DNA from: an uncultured Lachnospiraceae bacterium
GTDB taxonomy: Bacteria; Bacillota; Clostridia; Lachnospirales; Lachnospiraceae
NCBI GenBank assembly: GCA_947625205.1
Contig: CANQNN010000011.1
Coordinates: 24,448-88,447, forward strand
DNA length: 64,000 nucleotides
Reading direction: 5' to 3'
A program made the translations under genes and the position numbers. Shown piece after piece: positions 1 through 7,816 of the stretch. Below the pieces are notes generated by a model. The model made no database searches. It was given only the letters and a program-made list of their open reading frames with translations, and was not told the origin of the DNA. Numbering within the stretch: position 1 is the stretch's first letter; the number at the start of each line of letters is the position of its first letter.

Positions 1-381
1 GGGACACTGGATGCACTGCTGCGGGAAGATAGGGCGGATATTGCATACAGTGTGACTGAGGCTAGGCGATCTCCGTATTTTAATATCGTCTGTCAAAAGG
101 AAAACGGATTTTATGCACCTGTGCTGGCAAGTAGGGCAGTGGCGAGGCAACAGACACCCGTGTGTTATGATATGAACGCTTCGATCTATGCTTATAGAAG
201 ATCGCATTTGATGACGGGTACGATGCATGATAGGAATGCGGTGGTGTGGGTCATGAAAGATACCGGCATTCTTGACATCGATCATGAAGGGGATCTGGAA
301 TTGATGGAAGTGATTTTTCGATATTTTGTCAATACGGACGCAAAGTTTAACAAACAATATGCCGATCTGCTCGATCTGTAG
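1..381 (+). CDS. Acylneuraminate cytidylyltransferase, C-terminal part (5' end outside window)
   Basis: The frame is open from base 1 to the TAG at 379-381, so this is the last 126 residues of a gene that starts upstream. The stretch SVTEARRSPYFNIV followed by an ASIYAYRR segment resembles the C-terminal half of NeuA-type CMP-sugar synthetases, which activate nonulosonic acids with CTP. The N-terminal nucleotide-binding loop is outside the window, so activity cannot be judged. It leads directly into the oxidoreductase gene, whose ribosome site overlaps this stop codon. A second cytidylyltransferase domain lies at 1387, so the locus carries two. A nucleotidyltransferase for another sugar (PtmE-like role) is also possible. 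Confidence 0.75.
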   Translation, partial: GTLDALLREDRADIAYSVTEARRSPYFNIVCQKENGFYAPVLASRAVARQQTPVCYDMNASIYAYRRSHLMTGTMHDRNAVVWVMKDTGILDIDHEGDLELMEVIFRYFVNTDAKFNKQYADLLDL

Positions 382-391
382 GAGAACCGTT

Positions 392-1321
392 ATGAAAGTG
401 TGTTTTGTAGGAAGCGGCTCTATTGGAAGACGACATATGAAAAATCTGCATGATCTCTGTCAGGATAGCGGGGAGGAGCTGAACCTTCATGTACTGCGCA
501 GCGGGGCGCGGGGCGCGCTGCCGTCGGAACTGACCGGTATCGTACGACGGGAGGCGTTTTCTTCCTGCGAACTCGATCCTGATTACGATGCTGTTTTTAT
601 CTGTAATCCGACGTTTCGGCATTATGACACTATATGTGGGTTGAAAAATCATTCACGCTGCTTTTTTGTGGAAAAGCCGGTATTTGACCGCACGGATTAT
701 CGGCTTGAGGATATGGAACTGCCGTCGGGTAATCAGTATTATGTCGCGTGTCCTTTGCGCTACAGCAGGGTATTGATGAGAGCCAAAGAGATTTTGCGGA
801 ACAGAAGGGTAGTCAGCGCACAGGCAGTATCGTCCTCTTATCTGCCGGATTGGCGGGAGGGAGTGGACTACAGACAGACCTATTCCGCTAAAAAGGAAGA
901 AGGCGGCGGCGTGCGGATCGATCTGATCCATGAGTGGGATTATCTGGCGGATCTGTTCGGACAGCCGGAAGAAGTGTTTTCGCTGTCGGGGAAATATTCT
1001 GACCTCGAGATCACGAGCGAAGATCTGGCGGTCTATATAGCCCGTTATTCGGACAAGCTTTTGGAACTGCATCTCGATTATTTTGGCAGACAGCCAAAAC
1101 GGTATCTGCGGGTATGGACTTCCGAAGAAGAGTATCTGTTTGATATCCTGAACGGCAGCATATATACAGACGGCGTCATGACCGAATCTTTCCATGAGGA
1201 AAGGAATGAGATGTATCTGAGAGAAATGGCGTATTTTATGGAGTTGATAGATGGAAAGGTCAAGGACAGTAACACTCTGGAACATGCTTATCAGACAATG
1301 AAAATAGCCATTCTGAAATAA
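392..1321 (+). CDS. Gfo/Idh/MocA family sugar oxidoreductase
   Basis: A 309-residue NAD(P)-dependent oxidoreductase. It opens with a Rossmann glycine loop (FVGSGSIGRRH, residues 5-15) and has the family's EKP motif at residues 94-96 (FFVEKPVFD), where the Lys is normally catalytic. A later GGVRIDLIHEWDYL segment matches the substrate-binding region. ATG at 392 is chosen because AGGAG lies eight bases upstream; the longer open frame overlaps the previous gene and lacks a ribosome site. It sits between two cytidylyltransferase genes, a context like that of PtmF-type oxidoreductases in nonulosonic acid clusters, so a sugar or nucleotide-sugar substrate is likely. The substrate itself is not shown by the sequence. 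Confidence 0.85.
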   Translation: MKVCFVGSGSIGRRHMKNLHDLCQDSGEELNLHVLRSGARGALPSELTGIVRREAFSSCELDPDYDAVFICNPTFRHYDTICGLKNHSRCFFVEKPVFDRTDYRLEDMELPSGNQYYVACPLRYSRVLMRAKEILRNRRVVSAQAVSSSYLPDWREGVDYRQTYSAKKEEGGGVRIDLIHEWDYLADLFGQPEEVFSLSGKYSDLEITSEDLAVYIARYSDKLLELHLDYFGRQPKRYLRVWTSEEEYLFDILNGSIYTDGVMTESFHEERNEMYLREMAYFMELIDGKVKDSNTLEHAYQTMKIAILK

Positions 1322-1386
1322 TGTTTATACATTTTTGCTATTATAAAATGGGAAAATAGAAAAATATAGAAAATAGGGTATATGAG

Positions 1387-3021
1387 ATGAGGATTATTGC
1401 AGTGATCCCTGCAAGAGGAGGCTCCAAAGGGATACCAAGAAAAAATATAAGACTGATGAACGGGCACCCGTTGATAGCTTATGCCATTATGAACGGTTTG
1501 CGTGCCGAGTGGATATCAGATGTACTTGTCAGTACAGATGACGACGCAATTGCAGATATCTCTGTTATGTATGGGGCTAAGGTCATTCGCAGACCTGCCC
1601 ATCTGGCAGGGGATGATGTGACGTTGGATCCCGTTATTTACCACGCAGTGGACTGTTATGAAAAGGAACACGGCAGTGTAGATGTGGTGATCACTATGCA
1701 GCCGACTTCACCGCTTTTGCGGGGCGAAACGCTTGATGGGGCGTTGCGAGCGTTTTTTGATATGGACGTAGATACGATCATTAGTGCCGTTAACAGACCG
1801 CATCTATCGTGGGGAGAAAAAGACGGGGCGTATTATCCGCTCTACGAGAAACGGCTTAACCGTCAGTATCTGCCGAAACATTTGATGGAGACGGGCGCGT
1901 TTGTCATTACAAAACGAAAGTTTGTCAAAGAAAATACCAGATTAGGCAGCAATATATATTTATTTGAAGTGCCGGATCAGGAGTCGGTGGATATTGACGA
2001 TTATGCGGACTGGACGATTTGTGAGATGCGTCTCAAATGTAAAAAGATCGTTATCAGGACAGATGGATATCCGCAGATCGGGCTGGGACATATTTATCGC
2101 AGTATACTTCTTTTTGACAGCCTGACAGAGCACGATGTCAGCATAGTCGTATCGGACAAGTCGAAATTAGGGATGCAGAAACTGGATCAACGTTTTATAC
2201 AGTATGAAGTGGTACGGAATGACGAAGAATTTGCTGCACTGTTGAAACGTGAAAGGCCTGATATCCTAATCAATGATATGTTGGATACGACAAATGAATA
2301 TATGCGGCTTGTCACTCCCTATACAAAACGGACGGTCAATATCGAAGATATGGGCGAGGGTGGGCGCCTGGCGGATGCCGTGATCAATGCGCTTTACGAA
2401 AAACAGACTTTGGATGCAAAATATTTTTGGGGTCACAGATACTATTGCCTGAGAGATGAATTCTTGATCACGAAGTCAAAGGCTTTTTCATCGGAAGTCA
2501 GACAGGTACTGATAGTTTTTGGCGGTACCGATCCGGGGCGATATACGGAAAAAGTTTTGCATGTGATCCAATCCATGCCGGTGGAACTATCCATTGTATA
2601 TCAGTTTGTTCTAGGACTTGGATTTGACAGGGATGCGGAATTCATGGATGCCGTGTCAAAGTGTAAACAGGAAATCCGGGTAATCAAGGATGTACAGCTC
2701 ATTTCCAACTATATGGCCAAAGCGGATATTGCAATCTCCTCACAGGGCAGAACGATGTATGAACTTGCGACCATGAAGGTGCCAACGGTTATTCTTGCCC
2801 AGAATGAGCGGGAGAAAACGCATGAGTTCGGCTATATGAAAAATGGTTTTATCAATCTCGGAAACGGAAATGAAGTTCAGGAAAATACGTTGCGGGAGAC
2901 ACTTTTATGGCTGATCCACACACCACAGATCAGGGCGCAGATGAGAGAAAACATGGAGCGCTTGAATCTGTCTGACGGCATTAGGCGTGTGAAGAATATC
3001 ATTCTGGAGAATGACAAATAG
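1387..3021 (+). CDS. Fusion of CMP-nonulosonate cytidylyltransferase and PseG-like UDP-sugar hydrolase
   Basis: A 544-residue two-domain protein. Residues 1 to about 215 form a NeuA/PseF-type cytidylyltransferase with the CTP-binding stretch IPARGGSKGIPRKN (residues 6-19). From about residue 219 a PseG-like domain begins (KKIVIRTDG...IGLGHIYR) with the G-x-G-H motif that places the family's catalytic His. PseG releases UDP from a 2,4-diacetamido-trideoxyhexose before NeuB-type condensation, and PseF adds CMP afterwards, so the fusion joins two non-consecutive steps of one pathway. The spacing from the previous gene is short (65 bases, A/T-rich). The NeuB-like synthase follows two genes later. 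Pseudaminic acid and a related acid cannot be told apart here. Confidence 0.85.
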   Translation: MRIIAVIPARGGSKGIPRKNIRLMNGHPLIAYAIMNGLRAEWISDVLVSTDDDAIADISVMYGAKVIRRPAHLAGDDVTLDPVIYHAVDCYEKEHGSVDVVITMQPTSPLLRGETLDGALRAFFDMDVDTIISAVNRPHLSWGEKDGAYYPLYEKRLNRQYLPKHLMETGAFVITKRKFVKENTRLGSNIYLFEVPDQESVDIDDYADWTICEMRLKCKKIVIRTDGYPQIGLGHIYRSILLFDSLTEHDVSIVVSDKSKLGMQKLDQRFIQYEVVRNDEEFAALLKRERPDILINDMLDTTNEYMRLVTPYTKRTVNIEDMGEGGRLADAVINALYEKQTLDAKYFWGHRYYCLRDEFLITKSKAFSSEVRQVLIVFGGTDPGRYTEKVLHVIQSMPVELSIVYQFVLGLGFDRDAEFMDAVSKCKQEIRVIKDVQLISNYMAKADIAISSQGRTMYELATMKVPTVILAQNEREKTHEFGYMKNGFINLGNGNEVQENTLRETLLWLIHTPQIRAQMRENMERLNLSDGIRRVKNIILENDK

Positions 3022-3041
3022 GAAATTTGTAGGAGAGGGCA

Positions 3042-4340
3042 ATGATGAATGGTCAGGATATGATGGATCTTGCTGTGAGAATTTTTCCAATCTGCAGAAG
3101 CATTACGGGAGACGGTGTCAGGAAGACACTGAAGATCCTGCAGGAATATTGTGAAGATTTACAGATATATGAAGTATCTTGCGGTACACAGGTGTTTGAC
3201 TGGACGATTCCCGATGAATGGAATATTACCGAGGCGTATATCGAGACTGAAGACGGACATAGGATCATTGATTTCGAAGATAATAATCTCTATGTTGTAG
3301 GATATTCCCTGCCGATGGATGCGTGGTTGGATCTGGCGGGACTAAAGCAATACATCCATACCCTGCCCGAACAGCCGGATCTGATCCCTTATGTCACATC
3401 TTATTACACCAAAAGGTCAGGCTTCTGTATGTCTCAGACAATGCTTGACGGACTTCCCGAGGGAAAGTATCATGCGGTTATCAAAAGTACGTTAGATCCC
3501 CAAGGCAGTCTGACATATGGAGAGATCATCATTCCTGGAACAAAAGAGCCGGATAAAGAAATATTTTTTTCCTCTTATGTCTGTCATCCGTCTATGGCTA
3601 ATAATGAGTGTTCCGGTCCATGTGTATTGACTGCCTTGGCAGATTATATTCGCAGTATGTCTGACAGGCGATACAGCTATCGGCTGATCTTGATACCGGA
3701 AACGATCGGTTCGATTACATATTTGAGCAGAAATTTACAAAAGATGCAGGAACGGATTATTGCAGGATTCAATTTAACCTGTGTTGGTGATGATATGCAG
3801 TATACGATCGTGCATTCCAGATATGCGGATACGCTTGCCGACAAGGTATTGATGAATGTGCTGCGCTATCGCGGCAATGGTTTTAAAGAGTGTTCTTATC
3901 TGGAAAGAGGGTCGGACGAACGACAGTATTGCTTCCCGGGAGTGGATATACCACTTTGTACTTTTTCAAGGACGAAATTCTATGACTATCCAGAATATCA
4001 CACATCGGGAGATGACTTAAATCTGATCTCTGCACAAGGGCTTCAGGGCGCTTTTGATGTTATGGAAGAATGTATCAGAATATTGGAATATAATGATCGT
4101 TATCGGGTCAAATGCCTGTGCGAGCCCCAATTGGGAAGGCGCGGACTTTATCCCCAAGTCAGCAGAAAAGGAGTGTATGACGAGGTGCGCAAACTGCAGG
4201 ACTTTATTCTGTACGCTGACGGGTGCAACGATTTAATAGATATCAGCAATATCATAGATTATCCGGCTGTTAAACTGATCGATATGATACAGACATTGAC
4301 TGAACATGGTCTGTTAGCCGGTAGCGGGCAGTACAAGTAA
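3042..4340 (+). CDS. DUF4910/M28-like aminopeptidase-fold protein
   Basis: A 432-residue protein resembling the DUF4910 group, which has a zinc-peptidase (M28-like) fold with an N-terminal DUF2172-type insertion and a C-terminal winged-helix-like segment. Candidate metal ligands are visible in SSYVCHPSMANNECSGP (about residues 176-192), in the E of IPETIGS, and in the H of EYHTSGDDLNLI (about residue 321). AGGAGAGG lies just upstream of ATG 3042. Homologues are common in nonulosonic acid and capsule clusters, where they may deacetylate or hydrolyse a sugar intermediate rather than a peptide. That role is inferred; no substrate can be read from the sequence. Confidence 0.75.
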   Translation: MMNGQDMMDLAVRIFPICRSITGDGVRKTLKILQEYCEDLQIYEVSCGTQVFDWTIPDEWNITEAYIETEDGHRIIDFEDNNLYVVGYSLPMDAWLDLAGLKQYIHTLPEQPDLIPYVTSYYTKRSGFCMSQTMLDGLPEGKYHAVIKSTLDPQGSLTYGEIIIPGTKEPDKEIFFSSYVCHPSMANNECSGPCVLTALADYIRSMSDRRYSYRLILIPETIGSITYLSRNLQKMQERIIAGFNLTCVGDDMQYTIVHSRYADTLADKVLMNVLRYRGNGFKECSYLERGSDERQYCFPGVDIPLCTFSRTKFYDYPEYHTSGDDLNLISAQGLQGAFDVMEECIRILEYNDRYRVKCLCEPQLGRRGLYPQVSRKGVYDEVRKLQDFILYADGCNDLIDISNIIDYPAVKLIDMIQTLTEHGLLAGSGQYK

Positions 4341-4387
4341 TTCGGCCGAACATAGAAGACTGCGTGTCGGAAAGGAAAACGTGAATC

Positions 4388-5425
4388 ATGAACAGACCTT
4401 ATGTGATTGCAGAAATCGGTGTAAACTATTACGATACGGCAAGAGAATTAGGAATCACACCGTTAGAAGCGGCCAAGAAATATATCTTCGAGGCAAAGCA
4501 GACAGGCGTAGATGCGGTAAAGTTTCAATCATACAAGGCAGATACGATTGTATCAAAACAGTCACCTGCTTACTGGGATACCACTGAGGAACCGACGAAG
4601 ACGCAGTATGAATTGTTTCGGAAGTTCGATAGCTTTAATGCAAAGGAATACGGCGAGTTGTGTCAATACAGCAGACAGATCGGCATTGACTTTATGTCTA
4701 CGCCGTTTGATTATGCTTCGGCAGATTATCTGACAGATATGGTGGACATATTTAAAATATCTTCTTCAGATCTTACCAATCATCCGTTTCTGCGGTATAT
4801 TGCCGGAAAAGGGAAACCGGTATACCTGTCTGTCGGTGCGTCCTATCTGTCGGAAGTAGAGGAAGCGGTGCGCGTTCTGCAGGATGCGGGGTGTCGGGAT
4901 ATTTGTCTGCTTCATTGTGTTTTGTCCTATCCGTGTAAAAAAGAAGACGCGAACCTTAATATCATTAAGACGCTGAAGAAAATATTTCCGGATCTCAAAA
5001 TAGGCTATAGCGATCATACTCTGCCGGATGAGACCATGACTATTCTGACGACAGCTTATCTGTATGGGGCGCAAGTTATAGAGAAGCACTTTACGTTGGA
5101 CAAAACGCTTCGGGGCAATGATCACTATCATGCGGGTGATCCGCAGGATTTTGCTAAGGCAATTCGTAATTTTGAGCTGATTACACAGATAAGCGGGCAG
5201 GAAAAGAAGGAAGTCCTTCCCTGCGAAAGGATTTCCAGAAGAGAGGCCAGAAGGTCCCTGATTCTGACAAGGGACATGAAAAAGGGCGAGGTGATTACGC
5301 AACAGGATGTGATGGCAAAAAGACCGGGAACCGGCATTTCCCCCCGATATACGGATATTATATTAGGGAAAACCATGCAGTGTGACGCTGCGGAAGATAC
5401 GGTGCTCACATGGGAGATGATATAG
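4388..5425 (+). CDS. neuB: NeuB-type N-acetylneuraminate/nonulosonate synthase
   Basis: A 345-residue protein with both domains of the NeuB family. The TIM-barrel (residues 1 to about 280) starts with PYVIAEIGVNY and contains KFQSYKAD, STPFD, KISSSDL and the EKHFT...GNDHYHAGDP segment that holds metal-binding residues. A C-terminal SAF/antifreeze-like domain (about 285-345) contains RRSL...KGEVIT and KRPGTGI. These enzymes condense phosphoenolpyruvate with a six-carbon amino sugar to make a nine-carbon acid. Together with the flanking PseG/cytidylyltransferase fusion it forms the core of a nonulosonic acid pathway. NeuB, LegI and PseI specificities cannot be separated by eye. The early dehydratase, aminotransferase and acetyltransferase steps are not all identifiable in this window. 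Confidence 0.92.
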   Translation: MNRPYVIAEIGVNYYDTARELGITPLEAAKKYIFEAKQTGVDAVKFQSYKADTIVSKQSPAYWDTTEEPTKTQYELFRKFDSFNAKEYGELCQYSRQIGIDFMSTPFDYASADYLTDMVDIFKISSSDLTNHPFLRYIAGKGKPVYLSVGASYLSEVEEAVRVLQDAGCRDICLLHCVLSYPCKKEDANLNIIKTLKKIFPDLKIGYSDHTLPDETMTILTTAYLYGAQVIEKHFTLDKTLRGNDHYHAGDPQDFAKAIRNFELITQISGQEKKEVLPCERISRREARRSLILTRDMKKGEVITQQDVMAKRPGTGISPRYTDIILGKTMQCDAAEDTVLTWEMI

Positions 5426-5432
5426 GAGAGAG

Positions 5433-6935
5433 ATGATGGTAAACCTTTTTCTTACAAGTGTAATGTGGAAGTCGCTCACAATAGAGATGGTAGAGAAGGT
5501 GTTGACGGAGATCAGAGTGGACAACCTTTATATGATCGTAAATGATCGGGAGGAATTGCCGCTTTTTCAAAGACTTGGCGTCTGTTATCTGCGTGAAGAT
5601 ATCGTACAGGGAAGATTTACGGATGAGCAGATGAACGCGGCTGCGGACACACCGTTGGATGACACCGTTTTTGCATATATGAATCCTTATGTGATAGAAA
5701 TACTGAACCAGCAGAGGCGACATGAGCAGGGTTGGGCCCACAGGATCAGTAATACCTGGGAGAATCATTATCAGATTTATATGCGTAATTTGTTCTTTTG
5801 GAATAGTATGTTGGAGCAAAAACAGATCACGCATGTTTTTTTCACAAGGATACCGCATGAGGGATATGATGCGATTATTTATCATCTGTGCAAAATGAAG
5901 GATATTCCTGTCTTGATGGCATTTGCGTCTCTGATTCCGAATCGGGATTTTGCGCTTACGGATTATATGCGCACCGACGAAGAAATCCGTGCGGAATATG
6001 AACGGCTGAAAGTACAGTATAAGGACGCAACGGCGGACGAAATTGAACTGGAGGAAAACACCAAAGAAGAATTTGAAAAATGGGTTTCTCTGGATCCGAC
6101 AAAAATGAAGCCTACATACATGAAAGGCAATAAGCTCAAGATCACTTTTCGGGCTCGATACGGGGAGACGAATCTGATCCGTGTCTGGCGCGGAATTCTC
6201 GGCAAGGAATATGAAAAGTACGGCGTTGGCGCGAAATTCCTCGGCGCGTCGTTTATGCGGATCCCCAAGCTCCTCAGCGTCATTGCGCCGACTTATCAAT
6301 TATGGCGATATGCGAAACCATACTGGAAAGAGACCAAACGTGTCAATGCGTATTATGAGAGCGTATCCGGAATGCCGCAGCCGGGTGAAAAATATGTCTA
6401 TTTTGCGCTGCACTATCAACCGGAGGCAACTTCCAACCCATTGGGCGGCGGGGCATATACGGATCAGATTTTCCCATTGCAGATACTTTGCAGAAGTATA
6501 CCGGATGATGTGAAGGTATATGTCAAGGCACATCCGGCACAGCTTTCTTTTTTTGGAGGGATGTCTTATTATCAGGATATGCTGCGGCTTCCCAATGTGC
6601 GTATGATCAAGATGGAGTGTTCCACGTATGAGCTGATCAAAAATGCCGTTGCGGTGGCATCGTTGACCGGGACGGCATGCTGGGAGTGCCAGTTTTATGG
6701 TGTACCGGCGATATTGTTTGGCTACTCCTACAAGAATGCGTCGCCTCTGTCCTATCATGTGCGGACTGTGCAGGAGTGTAGGCAGGCGTTTGCCGATATT
6801 GCTGCCCATAAAAAGGCGGTGACTTTGAAAGAGTTAAAGTTATACACCAAGGCGGCTCATAATTTGTCTTATCATATTAAGGACAGAGATAAGGTGTTTC
6901 CGGAGCTGATTGTTAAGTTGGTGCGTGGAATGTAG
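5433..6935 (+). CDS. Capsule-polysaccharide-synthesis-type glycosyltransferase
   Basis: A 500-residue, mostly soluble protein. The C-terminal third (from about residue 320) contains YVYFALHYQPEAT, VYVKAHPAQ and VASLTGTACWECQFYGVPAI. This pattern fits the Capsule_synth/KpsS-KpsC and sialyl- or nonulosonyl-transferase-like GT-B families, with HP in the donor site and a G-T-x-x-x-E nucleotide-binding turn. The N-terminal part is not recognised. It follows the NeuB gene by seven bases with AGGAGAG as ribosome site, so it is probably co-translated. Transfer of the CMP-nonulosonate made by its neighbours is a reasonable inference but not proven by the sequence. Confidence 0.65.
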   Translation: MMVNLFLTSVMWKSLTIEMVEKVLTEIRVDNLYMIVNDREELPLFQRLGVCYLREDIVQGRFTDEQMNAAADTPLDDTVFAYMNPYVIEILNQQRRHEQGWAHRISNTWENHYQIYMRNLFFWNSMLEQKQITHVFFTRIPHEGYDAIIYHLCKMKDIPVLMAFASLIPNRDFALTDYMRTDEEIRAEYERLKVQYKDATADEIELEENTKEEFEKWVSLDPTKMKPTYMKGNKLKITFRARYGETNLIRVWRGILGKEYEKYGVGAKFLGASFMRIPKLLSVIAPTYQLWRYAKPYWKETKRVNAYYESVSGMPQPGEKYVYFALHYQPEATSNPLGGGAYTDQIFPLQILCRSIPDDVKVYVKAHPAQLSFFGGMSYYQDMLRLPNVRMIKMECSTYELIKNAVAVASLTGTACWECQFYGVPAILFGYSYKNASPLSYHVRTVQECRQAFADIAAHKKAVTLKELKLYTKAAHNLSYHIKDRDKVFPELIVKLVRGM

Positions 6936-6982
6936 TGGTCAGGACGGAATATTGACGAAACAGAACAGGATGGGATGAGAAA

Positions 6983-7783
6983 ATGCAGATTGATGATACT
7001 GATGCATATATTCGCTTCCAAGATATCGCGAAGCAGATCGACATTGATCGCGGCGATACGCTTTTGGTTTCATCCGACATGAGACATATCCTCTATCAGT
7101 GTCTGGAACACGGAGATGAGACAGACTTAAATATATTTCTGGACAGCCTTCAGGAGATTGTGGGATCGGAAGGCACACTTCTGCTACCGACATTTAATTG
7201 GGGGTTCTGCCAAGGAATAACATTTGACTATCATACGACTTCCTGCAGGACAGGCAGTTTGGGAAAAACGGCATTAAAGAGAGGGGATTTCATACGCACC
7301 AAACATCCGATCTATTCTTTCGCCGTGTGGGGGAAAGATGCCGGACTATTGTATGAGATGGAAAATCGGGATGCTTTTGGGAAGGATTCCCCCTTTGCGT
7401 ATCTGCACAGGATGGCGGCAAAAAACCTGTTCATTGACGTGAGCTACCAGCACAGTTTTACGTTTGCCCATTATGTTGAGGAATGGGAAGGTAACGTTCC
7501 TTACCGCTATAATAAAGATTTTACTGCCGGATATATAGATGAAAACGGCGACGAAGAGCAAAGAACCTATTCCATGTTTGTGCGGGATCTGGAACGGAAC
7601 GTGTATGTTACGCTCGACCCTATGGAATGTCTCTTTATCGGGCATGGGGCGGTGAAGACCTATCGGATCAATGGGATCGAGATGAAACTGCTTGCCTTAG
7701 ATAAGGCGTATGAGTTGATCAAAGAAGACATTTTGTATAATCGAAGCAGAAATCTGTGTACGTATGACGGACAGGATACATAG
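6983..7783 (+). CDS. AAC(3)-family N-acetyltransferase (probable sugar acetyltransferase)
   Basis: A 266-residue protein with the fold signature of the aminoglycoside 3-N-acetyltransferase family: GDTLLVSSDM near the start, then EGTLLLPTFNWGFC, RTGSLGKTAL, RTKHPIYSFAVWG and SPFAYLHRMAAKNLFIDV. Family members use acetyl-CoA to acetylate an amino group. In nonulosonic acid and O-antigen clusters, homologues are thought to acetylate an amino sugar rather than a drug. A role in making the 2,4-diacetamido sugar or its derivative fits the neighbours. Ribosome site is AGGATGGGATGAG upstream of ATG 6983. Confidence 0.8.
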   Translation: MQIDDTDAYIRFQDIAKQIDIDRGDTLLVSSDMRHILYQCLEHGDETDLNIFLDSLQEIVGSEGTLLLPTFNWGFCQGITFDYHTTSCRTGSLGKTALKRGDFIRTKHPIYSFAVWGKDAGLLYEMENRDAFGKDSPFAYLHRMAAKNLFIDVSYQHSFTFAHYVEEWEGNVPYRYNKDFTAGYIDENGDEEQRTYSMFVRDLERNVYVTLDPMECLFIGHGAVKTYRINGIEMKLLALDKAYELIKEDILYNRSRNLCTYDGQDT

Positions 7784-7816
7784 GACGGTGGAGATTTGAA
7801 GAAATAGATTGTGAGC

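Noticed and set aside
6983..7783. Antibiotic resistance gene
   Set aside because: It has the AAC(3) fold, but the operon is for nonulosonic sugars and homologues there act on amino sugars.
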